Assembly: GCF_963576615.1 (NCBI RefSeq)
Contig: NC_088708.1
Location: forward strand, 2,232,001 to 2,296,000
Length of the DNA: 64,000 nt
From: Watersipora subatra
Lineage: Eukaryota; Bryozoa; Gymnolaemata; Cheilostomatida; Watersiporidae
Direction: 5' to 3'
Position 1 is the stretch's first letter. The number at the start of each line of letters is the position of its first letter. The notes beneath the pieces were generated by a model. It was given only the letters and a program-made list of their open reading frames with translations. It made no database searches and had not been told where the DNA came from. Of the stretch, positions 46,701 to 59,274 are shown in pieces. Both the position numbers and the translations under genes were made by a program.

Positions 46701-49700
46701 CTAACAATATACAAGTGGAGAAATGAGGCTAGATTACACAGCACTTGCAGTGGTTAGTATCGATGTCGGCTACCTGACCAATAGTTAGTACCTATAAAGT
46801 CTGTTACCTGACCAATAGTTAGCACTTATAAAGTCTGTTATCTGACCAATAGTTAGCACTTATAAAGTCTGTTATCTGACCAATAGTTAGCACCTATAAA
46901 GTATGTTATCTGACTGATAGTTAACACCTATAAAGTCTGTTACCTGATCAATAGTTAGCATCTATAAAGTCTGTTACCTGAACAATAGTTAGCACTTATA
47001 AAGTCTGTTATCTGACCAATAGTTAACACCTATATAGTCTGTTACCTGACTGATAGTTTAACACCTATAAAGTCTGTTATCTGACTGATAGTTAACACCT
47101 ATAAAGTCTGTTATCTGACCAATAGTTAGCAATTATAAAGTCTGTTACCTGACCAATAGTTAGCATATATAAAGAAAGTTTTATAAAGATATCATTCATA
47201 AAAACTGTTTGATGTTTAGTGTACTACAATAATGATAAAAATTTACCTTTAGTTTTTAGTTTTCTGTCTGAGGCAATATTCATCATTTGTTAGGAGTTGA
47301 GCGATTTTTTAGCACGTAAATTATTTCATCTTAAACTTATAGACATCATGATAACTAACCAAAAGTTCTAGAATAACCAGATATTAAATGATAACTTGTA
47401 AGACATTATTCCTTGAGGTTCTGAAGAGCTTTAGATTAAAGTTCGCATCTTGCCCACCTCTAACCCACCTTTTTCCCACCTCTTGCCCACATCTTGCCCA
47501 CCTCTTACCCCCTCTTGCCTACCTCTTACCCACCTCTTGCCCACCTCTTATTACCTCTTACCCCCTCTTGCCCACCTCTTGCATACCTCTTGCCCACCTC
47601 TTGCCCACCTCTTGGCCACCTCTTGCCCACTGGCTGCAGTTGCTGGGGCTGACTCTACTCAAGTTCATGAGTTATATATCTGCTTGGTTTCAATTGAATT
47701 CAACAATGAGGACTTGATTCAGATCTATTTTCAAGCCTTGTATAGTGTTGTATGTTCAGAGATTACTATGACCAACTCTCCTCTTTCAGCCACCGCGTAT
47801 GTATTAAGGGTGAGTGAGTGTTATAAATGTCATACTACTGGATTGTGTTCATCCCCCTTTCTCTTGTCTGCCTCTAAGAAAGATTTGATGAATTATGCAT
47901 GCTTGCAACACATGCCAACACATGCCATACAGAGTCAAATCCCGACTGGAAGCTGAAGAGTCTGACATGAGATTTTCTGAGTTCATTTATCTGGCGCTAC
48001 AGGCCTATGACTGGTACCAGCTGCACGAGAAATACGGGTGTACAGTGCAGGTGCGTAACCGTCATCGTATCTATGTCTTTCGCTCTTGTCTGTAGACTAC
48101 CTCGCAATAGATATGCAATTCTGTGGTTTGCATGCATATTCATGTCGTGAGGGCCTAGACATCAAGGGTGTTGTGACATGTCGGGTTTCGTCAATAAAGA
48201 TTTACCTCTTCATTGTAATGGTTGCTGTTAAATAACATGCCTTCTCTAGGCTTACAGAACTCATGAGCCGGAGAGAGATTACATATATGCCATTCTCTGT
48301 TAATTACAATATTTGTTATCCGCTTCTCTCAAAACTATTCGGTTATTTTTAATTTTTTTATAAAAAACTTGTTGCAGTGTGTCAAAGTTCTCACATCTGT
48401 CATCTTCTCATCGCCCGTCTACAAAAGGTCACTTATTTATCCAATGTTCCTTGATCTTCATAACTTTTGTTTCACAAAAATCTAAAACGTATAAGTAGCA
48501 ACAGTTTGGTTCAATTAGTGAAACTGGAATTTTGGCAAGTTACCAGGGATATTGATGTACTCGTTGACCTTTATAATTATTAAACCTTTACGTAAGATCA
48601 CCTCAACATTCGAATTTCCTGACATGATTTTTAAAGTTTCTCAAAGCATTGCTCTTTTAGAACTGAACATGAGGAGGCAGGTTATAAAGATAAATATATT
48701 ACATAAAAGATAATACATAATGTAGAATAAGATAGTTTAACCATCATCTTATCTAACGTTATGCTGCATATCCTTGTCACTACTCAATGTATCAGCCAGT
48801 GTACGCTTATGGTGTCATGTCTCTACAGTAAAGTAACAATAACAACTCATTATTTTAGTTATTTAGCTTTTATAATTTAGTTTTTACACGATTTCGTATA
48901 ATATATTTCTTTCGATACATAATTACTAGAATATATAATATTAAGTTTTTGAGTTGTGGAACAAATTATATTAAATATACATACTATACACGTACAATAT
49001 ACGTATGATATACATACTCTCCATCATACAATGTGATTAGTGGAACGGATTAAGTTTGTAGGGCGAGGTTTGATTACACTAACAACCCTGGAGTTTGCAG
49101 CCAGTTGCGTAGTTGTCCTTCCTTTGTTTTTCTAACAATTGTTGCCCAGTCTCTAACAAGAATTAGTATGATATGCTCAAAGCACTTACATGTTGCCATT
49201 CAAAGTATTTTGAAAGAGGATAACTCGTCACTTCAATTTTAGAGGTGGAGAAAGCCATGTTAGCGGATATTTTTCGGTTCTTGTCCTCTCTTCTTATCCT
49301 TGAGACAGGCTAATAGTTTGTCGTTGATCAGTCTTGGTGCAGAGCGGCCAGTGTGGAAAGGATTATTCCCATCCGGTATTTGCGGATGCTTAGATGCATG
49401 TTCATAATAAACTATCAAGTCAATCTGTGGACTTAATATGATAGCTGACTATAAGGGCTCATTCACATTAACATCATTAAACTCAAGTAATTTTGTTCAC
49501 AAGTAAGCATACGCTAGCATAGGGTCTTCTTTCAATTGCTCTGTCATACCGCTAATCCAGACTACTATAATAAGGTCAGCAACTAATCTTTAGGTCGAGA
49601 TAATCCTCCTGCCTCATTTTTGGATTTATTTGTTTTACTCTCAACTTTAATTTGCATTTATGTCACATAGATGGTAGATATGGCAGTATTGTAGCAGTAT

Positions 49701-52700
49701 TGTGGCAGTATTGTAGCAGTATTGTGGCAGTATACTGACAGTATTGTGGCAGTATACTGACAGTATTGTGGCAGTATTGTGGCAGAATAGTTCAATATAT
49801 CCATTGCCAATAGCTTAATGACAGAGAAATATTATTTGACATTCAGATGAGCACAGTATTAATTTGTCAGACACTCATTTACAGATGTCTGTGTTCATCT
49901 AAATTTAGTATATATAATTATTCGGGTTTCGGTTAAAGATTATAATCTATAGAAAAATTCAAGTGGCAATAATATCAATAATAATAATATCAATAATTCT
50001 TTATGGAAACTTTTTTTAATTTTTGAAGTTCATTTTGAAAGAACAAATATACTGTAACCGCATCTACAGGAATGCTGCTGGACACAGTCAATATTCACAA
50101 TGGTCCAACTGTATGAAAAGTGTCCAAGCCCAACATTTTGGGTTTTGGTACCTGACTGGTGGTCTCCTACGCCAATGTCCACATTCAGGTTCTATTGGTT
50201 TACCTGCGGTACAAAATTGAAACCGTTTTTATATGAACCGGTCTTATGATGTGCGCTATACATTGCTTTAGCTAAGACTCATTGTGCTTGGAGAATAACA
50301 TAGATTTTTGGTTCGGTGGACCTAAGAATGGTACTATATGAAAGCATGCAGCATGTGTAGGGTTGGGTATAAGTGCATCACAAGCGCAGGGTTAGATATT
50401 AGTACAATATTAGCTCAGGGTTAGATATTAGTACAATATTAGCTCAGGGTTAGGTATTAGTACATCACTAGCTCAGTGTTAGGTATTAGTACATCACTAG
50501 CACAGGGTTAGGTATTAGTACATCACTAGCACAGGGTTAGGTGTGAGTACATCACTAGTTCAGGGTTAGGTATTAGTACATCACTAGCACAGGGTTATGT
50601 ATTAGTACATCACTAGCACAGGGTTAGGTGTGAGTACATCACTAGCTCAGGGTTAGGTATTAGTGCATCACTAGCTCAGGGTTAGGTATTAGTACATCAC
50701 TAGCTCGGGGTTAGGTATTAGTACATCACTAGCTCAGGGTTAGGTATTAGTACATCACTAGCACAGGGTTAGGTATTAGTACATCACTAGCTCGGGGTTA
50801 GGTATTAGTACATCACTAGCTCAGGGTTAGGTATTAGTACATCACTAGCTCGGGGTTAGGTATTAGTACATCACTAGCTCAGGGTTAGGTATTAGTACAT
50901 CACTAGCTCAGGGTTAGGTGTGAGTACGTCACTAGCTCAGGGTTAGGTGTGAGTACATCACTAGCTCAGGGTTAGGTATTAGTACATCACTAGCTCAGGG
51001 TTAGGTATTAGTACGTCACTAGCTCAGGGTTAGGTGTGAGTACATCACTAGCTCAGGGTTAGATATGAGTACATCACTAGCTCAGTGTTAGGTGTGAGTA
51101 CATCTCTAGCACAGGGTCAGGTATGAGTACATCACAAGCACATAGATGGGTGTAAGTGCTTGAGAATGATTATTTTTATAGAGGCTTAGTGGCAAGCACT
51201 TTCACCTGCTGTCTTTGTTATGCTAGAGTTATATTGCCCCTGATTCAGACGTCATAGAATAGCAACAGTGCGCCTTTTTGTTAGATTGAACTGTCTTGGG
51301 TTTCAGCATTTAAATTCTATCTGCATAAAAGAACTGAATGAGACTCATTTTGTCATATGATAGCTTGAAACTCTACAGGTCAAAGGAGAATCTAATAACC
51401 CTAAGACAGTTAGTCGTTATCAAAGATGCCATTTTCAAGAATTCATATCGGCACTCGCTAGAATCGTATAATATTTCTAATTTGATGGTGTAACAAAGGC
51501 CAGCTTGTAAACACTGTTTTCTCTCATTATGTAATGATACAAATTACAGCATGCGCTTGTTTTCGCATCTTGCCCTCACCAAGGCCTTGCATCATGCTGT
51601 TTTATTAGTCGAACTTTTATAGTGCCCTTTACTGTCAGACTGATTCACAGCTCAGAACGGTTGTCTTCTCTTATCATCTCTCCGAGCCCACCTTATTTTA
51701 TTGGCTGTATGTAATCAACGGTCTGCTGTCGTCTCTCAGGTTGGTGGTCATGATCAGATAGGCAACATGGAGGATGGCTACACATACATGTGGAGAAAAC
51801 TGCGACACCGACCCCTGCTAGCTGGTGAGTATGTGCGAATGGACTGACTGATAGCATATCTATGGAATTGTTTTCTGTTTTACAACTATCAGATTGATGA
51901 GTATCAATGGTTCATGTTGCTACTGACGGTTTATTATGGGTATTTTTCTTTATGGTCGGTTTCTATTATTTACCTATTACCATACATATATGTATATAGG
52001 TGTAGTAAAGACATATATATATATATATATATATAAGTTACTCTTTTTTTCTATTGAGTTCTACAAGCTTGGAGCTTTAAAATAATATTCAATTCAAAAG
52101 GAAAAGGGCTATCCTAGGTGTTTTTACAGTCAATTGAATTTTGTGAATACGATGGAGGTGGTATGTGGTGGGGACTTGTTTGTGTATACAAGGTTAGGAT
52201 TCAAAGTGTTAAATAATTATAGGGTGAAAAAATTTGGATCGCGGAAAACATTGGCAAGTATCAATTTTTCCAAGGTTTTTGCAGGAACATTATATTTTCA
52301 CAACAAACCTGTATAGCAATTAACTACATCCATTTCTTACTGCAATAAAATACTCTCTCATTCTCTCCCCCTCCTTTTCTCTCAAATGGGCAAATCATTG
52401 GCAAGAAATAAAAGATCTTTGATGGAAAGGTGCTGTGGCCTGCCAATCGTCTGACCGCTGTAACGCACCTGTAAAGTTCTGCCACTCCATTACCTTTATG
52501 GCTTTAGTAATAAGCGATTGGTAGACTGTAGTGTGTTTATCTCGCTCTGGGTGGGCTTTGGGTCAACGGATAGATTGCTTTAGTTGAATGCGCGAGGCAA
52601 TTAATCAGCCATCTGCTGCTTGTTGCTAAAGAGATTTCTTGTCTAGAAATATTGTTGCATAATACGCTGGAGCTAGCTCTCTCGAACGATCCAGCGATCA

Positions 52701-53312
52701 TGACTTGGCACTGACAAGCAGGTGCTGCGCAAATACTTCTCATCCTTTCTCTCGTCTTGACATCTCCGTGTTTGTGACCACCTATTAGTTGCACCAAATT
52801 ACATATTTCTTTGTCGAGCATCCTGTAAGTAAGGTAACCAGTCTAACTGACCTCACGTCAGGAAACCGCTCTGCATATCCCTTTTCCTTGGCTGAGAAAA
52901 GACTCAAGTGAGATCTGAGTTCAAGATCAAACAGCTCCACAATGTCAACCAATTAGACTAACAATTGCCATAATGCCACAAACCAAACGTTGCTGCAGCA
53001 GTATTTCATTTATCAGGTGTAGGGTATTCCAAAATATTATTTGTTTAGGGGAACCACTGAGAGCTGTTTGTCTGATGTATTCATGGCTTTAATGTTTCAC
53101 AATCAGGCATTTCTATTATTTTAGCAATCACAGTACCTTTAGTGGTAACGGATAATGGTGAGAAACTCGGGAAGACAGCGGGCAATGCTATCTGGCTGGA
53201 TGAATGTAAGACAGACCAGACTCCTATCAAACAGTATTTGATGAGATTATCACAACAGGACCTGCTGGCTCTTTGCCGCAAGCTCACACTTGAACCAACA
53301 GAGCGACTGGAG
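43744..53312 (+). CDS. YARS2: mitochondrial-type tyrosyl-tRNA synthetase, N-terminal and catalytic part, C-terminus not found
   Basis: Exons 43744-43840, 44063-44205, 44458-44624, 44811-44912, 47933-48050, 51740-51824 and 53125-53312 give 300 codons in phase. The enzyme charges tRNA-Tyr using ATP, here presumably in mitochondria. Class I signatures: YCGFDPT (46-52), the HIGH-type HLGH (57-60), [13 protein letters not shown], the tyrosine-site block [17 protein letters not shown] (211-218; the family usually has GGSDQ), and the KMSKS-type KLGKT (251-255) in [15 protein letters not shown]. The exon 1/2 junction (donor CG/GTGCTG, acceptor TTAG/ACGTG) is the least certain. Exon 1 may start at an AG at 43756-43757 with an upstream presequence exon; as drawn, [20 protein letters not shown] is short for a targeting peptide. 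About 150 C-terminal residues, including the S4-like domain, were not found in the remaining 10.7 kb. Confidence 0.85.
44913..46284. other. YARS2 intron 4, first part, nothing recognised
   Basis: AT-rich intronic DNA. Short frames at 46002-46275 on both strands lack similarity. Tandem arrays follow. Confidence 0.5.
46285..46580. repeat. 17-18-bp AT-rich minisatellite, ~17 copies
   Basis: The unit TTTACATGTACATAATA repeats. ACATGT and TGTACA are palindromic, so the array can fold locally. It lies in YARS2 intron 4. Confidence 0.9.
46765..47170. repeat. 34-bp minisatellite, ~12 copies
   Basis: The unit GACCAATAGTTAGCACTTAT plus AAAGTCTGTTACCT repeats in YARS2 intron 4. Confidence 0.95.
47447..47632. 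repeat. 11-12-bp pyrimidine-rich repeat
   Basis: CCCACCTCTTGC units with CCTCTTACC variants repeat, giving artefactual Leu/Pro-rich frames. It ends about 300 bp before YARS2 exon 5. Confidence 0.9.
48051..49676. other. YARS2 intron 5, first part, nothing firm
   Basis: AT-rich. A block near 49035-49080 (GTGGAACGGATTAAGTTTGT ... GAGGTTTGATTACACTAAC) resembles a decayed GTCGAGGTTTGACTGTA-type transposon end, as at 15.05 kb. No exon was found. Confidence 0.4.
49677..49788. repeat. GTATTGTGGCA tandem repeat
   Basis: Units GTATTGTAGCA, GTATTGTGGCA and GTATACTGACA alternate in YARS2 intron 5. Confidence 0.9.
50385..51150. repeat. 28-bp minisatellite, ~27 copies, with CAGGGTTAGG core
   Basis: The unit CTAGCTCAGGGTTAGGTATT plus AGTACATCA repeats, with GTGTGAG and CTAGCACAGG variants mixed along the array. 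It lies in YARS2 intron 5. The GGGTTAGG word is reminiscent of telomeric TTAGGG but is only once per unit. Confidence 0.95.
52012..52034. repeat. (AT)n microsatellite
   Basis: Short pure TA run in YARS2 intron 6. Confidence 0.9.
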
Positions 53313-54418
53313 GTGCGAGGATGAGTTGTTTACCAGTTTTATATGGCACGCTTAGAGCTCATTCCTTGTGAATGGTCACCTGTTGTCACCTGTTGTCACC
53401 TGTTGTAATATATTTCATTACGAGCGAACTCGATGTAGCTATGCAACTCGCTCCAATTGGGCTCTTCATGTTAAAATGCAGCGTTGAATATGCTATGAAA
53501 AACCTACTTAATATGGTATTAAAAACCTATTATAGTATGTAGGTTTTAAAAGCCAGTTTTTAAAACCTACATGCTATTAAAAACTTTCTGTAGGTGTTTT
53601 TGCAAATCCCTACAGAAAGTTTTTTGTAAAAGAACTGTACATATGCTCCGGTACAGAACTTGTGTGAGAACAACAAGCCATGGCATAGTCTGATATTATG
53701 TATGAGGTACAGTTGCAGTCATAACAAGGCTAGTTACAGAGCAATTGAATCAAAGGATATTCTACTTAAAGATGTGGTTGCGTCAAATTTGAGTTGACTT
53801 TAAAAGAAAGTTTTTTTTGTCTATCAGTTGATATGTTGTTTGTTGTGTTAGTCGATCTCATTGTCAAGATATTTGAATATTAAAATCGATAAGAATTGAT
53901 CGCGGTAAAAACGCCCAGGCCAAAAAACATGCCCAGACTTGCCCAAAATGATGTAACGCGTGATACAACATGTCTCTATCTCTCGTATTCACATCGGCTA
54001 TTGCGATAAAAGTCTAATCCTACGGGGCTCTATTTGCATATATTTTATTTTGTATTTGCTCATGTTATAATAAGATAATAAAATATAAATAATTAAATAT
54101 AATATATAATAAAATAATATTTTAAATATAATTTTTTTTTCTATAAAAAATTTTTAAATCCAGCTACAGATACATTATTATCAATGTCTCGTACGCCTCA
54201 AATAAAGGAAATTAAAAGCATGTCATATTAGCTTCCTCTAAATGCTGTGTAAACATCTGAGTACCGACTACCGATTTTACCGGTCTACAGTGATTATGTC
54301 AATCAAACTATGTAGAATAAAGTCTTTGTATCGGCACAGTTTCGTCGCTACCACACCGGAAACTAGTTACTAAGTAAAATATATGGCGGATTAAAGTGCC
54401 CCGAGTTGATGAACCGAG
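53313..54418. other. region after the last recognised YARS2 exon, with two adjacent hairpins
   Basis: No continuation exon was recognised. At 53533-53576, TAGTATGTAGGTTTTAAAA faces TTTTTAAAACCTACATGCTA. At 53578-53636, AAAAACTTTCTGTAGG faces CCCTACAGAAAGTTTTTT. At 53380-53406 CACCTGTTGT is repeated three times. The rest is AT-rich. Confidence 0.6.
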
Positions 54419-54564
54419 TTATATTTACAAACTCGAGTTTGTAAATATAAGGTGCAATATACTGGTATTACGGTAACATAACCGTAGTTCTGGTTATATT
54501 AACAATGGTACATCAATAGGCACCCGTTAGCTAATAGAAATTAAACTATGTATGTATGTACTGT
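54419..54564 (+). repeat. dispersed repeat R1, copy 2, with its palindrome
   Basis: A 32-bp perfect palindrome (TTATATTTACAAACTC and its complement, 54419-54450) leads straight into R1 (54449-54564), which matches 427-541 in reverse and 54674-54780 directly. Confidence 0.8.
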
Positions 54565-54673
54565 AAAAATAGAACTTATTGCTTTTACCAGGAACTCCAG
54601 TTTACAACGCTCAAGTTATACACCGATTTGAAGAACTTGGCTTCTGCCGAGTTCAAAATTGGAATCAGAATAT

Positions 54674-54780
54674 AAAGTGCAATATATTAGTATTACGGTA
54701 GCATAACCGTAGATCTGGTTATATTAACAATGGTACACTGACTGGCACTCGTTAGCTAATAGAAAATAAACTATGTACGT
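54674..54780 (+). repeat. dispersed repeat R1, copy 3, apparently interrupted
   Basis: Collinear with copy 2 up to AAACTATGTA, then interrupted by a TIR element. TATGTGCTGTAAAAC after that element (55783-55797) resembles the copy 2 continuation TATGTACTGTAAAAA, so the element seems to have landed inside R1. Confidence 0.65.
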
Positions 54781-55786
54781 GCCATAGGTCCTCATGCTCA
54801 AGCCGCGCCTCTTGTCGTTGGGCACGGCTTCTGGTTCAAGGTAATAGACCGCGGCTAAAGCCATTTTTTAAAAACTTATGTGGGGCTCAGGGCGTATTCT
54901 CCATAAATGCGGTCTTTGTTCAGCTTCCGCGTTATAATCATTGAATCGCATTCATGATACACTTTTATGTACGGGGGTTTTGGCGACCTACTCGTTTATT
55001 TTCAAGGTCATGTTTATGGAATACTTTAGACTAAAGAAAAGTTTGCTTCTCAACTGCGAAATGACCAGATTGTTTTTCGAACATTTATTTAATTTCTATT
55101 TCATCATATTATCGCCGGTATGTTTTTTTTTCTTCTAATTTTCATTAAAATATGGGATTTTTCTTTCAGCCGAACGACAGACAAAGGCAAACCGGATAAG
55201 CTAACTTCACAATCTTATTCAAATTATCAGTGAAGATTTTATTTAGTTTGAATTCATGACATTAAATTTCTTGGGTGTTGTTTTTTGGTATTTTTCTTTA
55301 AATAAATTTAAGTTCCAAATGAAACTTCTATCTATGAAGATGATGAGGTATGTTTAACTTACCACAGTCATAGGTTATTAACACCTTTTCATTCTTGACC
55401 AGCATCTTTCCATAAACATGAAGCCCTCCAACAGCGCAATAAAAATCTAGCTGAGACATGGCAAGTAACTTCTTGATGCTAGGGTTCAGGAATTTTAATT
55501 CGGACTTGGAAGTAAAAGAAAATTATTTTCACATGTACTGACATAGCCTGTTTTCTCATTCAAGAGGACGGGGGCATAGCGAAACCCGTCTCAACACTCT
55601 CACTCCCAAAGGTGTCAAAGATGACAAAACCTCAGTCTTTAGCCGCGGTCTGTGGGCATATGCGGCTTGTTGGTAAGGGCAGCTAGATACCACAGACGGC
55701 TTGTTCGAGGATTATTTTTTCCTTCGCGAGTCATCTGTTTTTGAGCACAAGCCGCTCGGCTTGAGCATGAGGACTTATGGTATGTG
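54780..55786. mobile_element. ~1-kb TIR element inserted in R1 copy 3
   Basis: The left end GCCATAGGTCCTCATGCTCA AGCCG is mirrored at 55756-55783 (CGGCTTGAGCATGAGGACTT ATGG). A second inverted pair, GACCGCGGCTAAAG (54848-54861) and CTTTAGCCGCGGTC (about 55637-55650), lies inside. No transposase was recognised. The exact ends and target duplication are uncertain. Confidence 0.7.
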
Positions 55787-55842
55787 CTGTAAAACTTCAA
55801 CATGTTCAACAACTCGAGAACATGGAATGCGGGGCACTATAA

Positions 55843-56666
55843 AGGCGTGGTCACACGAGCACCGAACCGACGTAGGATCGGTTCGGAGGCTGGTTCGATT
55901 CGTGGCACATGTCACACGGCATCCGAAGTCACTCCGCTTCCTAGATACCATACGTATAGAGACAGGACACGGTTTCATTAGTAGTTGTTATGTATTTGAG
56001 TTAAATATTTCTATTGTAAACAAAAAAATTTGAGGAACAATTATGAATTATAATTACACAGCAGATTTATCAGAAGATCGTTCAGCTGCTCAAAATAAAT
56101 CACTCGATACAAAGATTTTGCCAACCCTTCCCATCAACATAATTATATTTTTTATTAACATAATGAATGTTTTTCTATGCTGAGTACACAACAAACAAAA
56201 ACAGTCTTTATCATAGTACTGTGGTTTTACATAAATAAATCAGTCAACGATACTTCATCAGGATGAATATAACACATTACTTATATTCTACACGAAAGAA
56301 AATCACAACCATTTCCTTACATTTATGCAAAACTTATGTGCAACATCTTACATTTATGCAACACAATCACAAGTCCCGGTGAACCTTGTCGTAAATTGCT
56401 TCATGTTGTTTATTTAATGAAATAAAAGTATCGTCCCATTTCTTTTTTAACTTTACTCACACACACATAAGGAGAAATGTGACGCGTGCTCGCTAGAATT
56501 CTAGAACTTTAACCAGCCAATAAGAGCAAGGGTTCGGCCACGAAATTTCGAGCAGTACCGAAATGGTTCATTTCGGCTAGAAATGTCTTCGGCCAAACTT
56601 TTTACAGCTGAAAGTGACGTCGTTTTGCGTCATTTAGTTCGGTTCGGTGCTCGCGTGACCACGCCT
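55843..56666. mobile_element. 824-bp TIR element with TAA target duplication (Harbinger-like size class)
   Basis: The 28-bp terminal inverted repeats start AGGCGTGGTCACACGAGCAC at the left. At the right end they are AGGCGTGGTCACGCGAGCAC when reversed, with one mismatch. TAA stands immediately outside both ends (55840-55842 and 56667-56669). A 3-bp TAA or TTA duplication is typical of PIF/Harbinger elements, but no transposase remains to confirm this. Confidence 0.8.
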
Positions 56667-56669
56667 TAA

Positions 56670-59274
56670 GGCTCCATAAAAATAAGCAAGCTGCGTTTTT
56701 GAAAAGAATATGTGGCAAAACCAACTGCATCCCTAAAAGTGATGTACATTGTATAGTCAACATTATCGAGTCATTATTGGTATCAATTTGTAGAAAGAAA
56801 TTCACTGGTCACATTTGATTAGTTGATTCAAGTAGGCCTACTAAACAAATGGTCGAGCTATGCAAAAGTACCTGTGATACAGCTCTGATTACACTTCATA
56901 AATCCATCTATCAGACAAGATTTTAGCACAGGTGTCAACCGGGCTATGATTTATTCAATGTTCTGCAAATCATGTTTTGCATCATCTTCAACAATATTAT
57001 TTTATTATATAATTTTTACAAGCAAAGAAATTTTCATTTTGGCATAAAGATTTTATTTAAAATATCCATCGAAGTCGGGGCCACTCACATAGTTTCAGCT
57101 CATACAATAAGACAAATTCATCTACTGCAGCAAACTCAAACAAAACACCATGGTTTATGCAGTACACATTCAAGTCTCTCGCTCCCATTTATGGCAGTTT
57201 CCACACTGACAAAGCCGCTTCGCTGGTGGTATCACATATACATCCTGTAATAAATAAAACAAGTGCAATAAATATATGTCATTCATAGATATATCATTCT
57301 AACGCGTATCTACTGAAAGCTTTCAAATTGGGAGTTAGATAGATTGCGAGTGTAATTTTAAAAATAAATAAATGTTCAACAGAAGCATAAGTACGCCAAG
57401 CCAACGATTCGAAGCTTTGATTCTGGAAGTTAAAGATGTGCATTGATCAATTTTCCTAACTTCTGCAAGTGAGAAGTGAACATCTAAAGTCTAATCATAA
57501 ATCTAATTTACTAGCTAAAACTGCGAAAGAAAATATAGCAAGGTGCATAGGAAGGAAGCAAGGAAGCAAATATAGCTAGGTGAGACGATAAAAAATTATA
57601 AAACGATGATTGGTGATAGCAAAAAGTTATAATTTTATTAATTAGAAAATGTATTCTTGAGTACTAAAATTATTATCTTTAGTATATTCATCAATCTAAG
57701 CCATTGTATTGCTAGATGCTATGAATTAGAAAGAAGGAAATTACATTATAGCCTCAAACAGGGAAATATAATCTGAATGTAATGATGATGATGATGAACT
57801 CTTTATTGATTAAAAATAATAGATAAACAAAAACAGAAAAATTCCCCTTTTTGAATGTAAACACAACAGTATATCTATAATAGGAGACTCAAAGTAAAAG
57901 ATAAATTTACCTCCATTCTCCTATCTTCCTCTGTAGCATAACGCTGCTGACGCCTGTCAGCTCTAACTATAAGCTGTCTGTCCCAAACTTTACCACCTGA
58001 TGCTCAGAAAACTACGAGTCACCTTTGCAGGAACTGGAAGTATTTTTACAATTTTGTTGTTCGTCAATAAAACGTGTCAGTCGAGTAATTCATTAAAGTA
58101 ACGATGTTAATAATAGAGTAAAATCCCTTACTTTAAGATCACAGACAACGCATTTTATGAGTGATACCATTTATTACGACCTATATAAAAATTTCATGCT
58201 GCTGATTGGCTTATGAAGCGATCTTATATTTATCGCTCGTGGACTCTTTTCAGATGTATCACTCGTTACGTCACGAATAAAGCACCCGCTGTAATCTGAG
58301 CTTTTTAAAAGATGGCCTCATTCAAACGCATATATCTCTGGACAGGGTTAGTCTACAAAGACAAAATTGACATCAAATTGTAGCTGATGTTTTAGTCTTT
58401 TATTGATCTTAAGTCCATTAAATCGACCTTTACGATGCAACCGCATCTTTAACCACAAGAACACTCTCTATTAGAAGCCTACAGGTGCTGCTTGAAATTG
58501 ATCAGAGACATGCTTAAATTTAAAGGAATCCTAAAATATTATTAGTTAGAGTAATAGCAGGCATAAAGCTCCTGCAAGGTCATGGTCAATAAACAAGGTC
58601 ATCTAGAAATGGCGGCTGGAATAACTCTACTTAAAAACTGTAACTTTAACAAATAAGGTAAATGCAAAGTATAAAGGTGTATAAGTATAAAGTATAAAGC
58701 ATAAATAGCAAAGTATAAAGCATAAATGCAAATGTAAAGGTGTATGCACAACAATAGGCGGTGGTGAGCGAGTGGTAGCTGATATATTGCTGTTATTGAT
58801 GCTGCCCTAAGTCATATTGCGTCATAGTAGCCAGTCTATTTCTTTAGTCATTGTGGTTATCAACCAAACGTAATATACTAGCTACCATAAAGTAAAGTCT
58901 ATATTTGAACCCCACGGCGATCTATGTTTCAACCATTTTCCCTTTAGTGGCACTTTATTAGAGGTGATGTTCAAATAGAGGCTGGCGTTGTATTTTTCAA
59001 ATAGCTCGTCAGAATATTGGGAAGATCAATTTAACCCTTTTACGGGTGAAGCGAATGTCGTTTATATTTTGCGTTCTCCTTCGGCTGGAGCGACATTAAC
59101 CCTTTTATATGCAGGGAATCTGCTAACATACCTCCAACTTATCTTAGCTCTCTAAATAATTAGGCTATGCATTGAGAACTGAGAAATATCTCTATCAGTT
59201 GATATTTATTGCTAACAATTAACCTACGATAATACTATAATCTGTGCCCTGCTTTGCAATTTGTTTGAGCTTTC
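56670..59274. other. no gene seen; simple repeats and a possible MITE
   Basis: AT-rich DNA. At 57783-57797 there is an (ATG)n run, and at about 58665-58740 degenerate AAAGTATAAAGCATAAAT repeats. Around 58945-58995, GTGGCACTTTATTAGAGGTG and TTCAAATAGAGGCTGGCGTT resemble words at 61810-61920 (GTGGCATTCAATTAAAGG). Short open frames lack support. Confidence 0.4.

Noticed and set aside
47388..47956. Leu/Pro-rich plus-strand frames of 109 and 168 codons
   Set aside because: They run through the pyrimidine-rich tandem repeat and then into YARS2 exon 5 in a different frame from the conserved protein.
50385..51150. Interstitial telomere repeat because of GGGTTAGG words
   Set aside because: The word occurs once per 28-bp unit; true telomeric tracts have a 6-bp period.
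55320..55360. Small exon-like segment with a good GTATGT donor (VPNETSIYEDDE)
   Set aside because: It is short, lies inside a TIR element, does not match the missing YARS2 C-terminus, and has no partner exon in phase.
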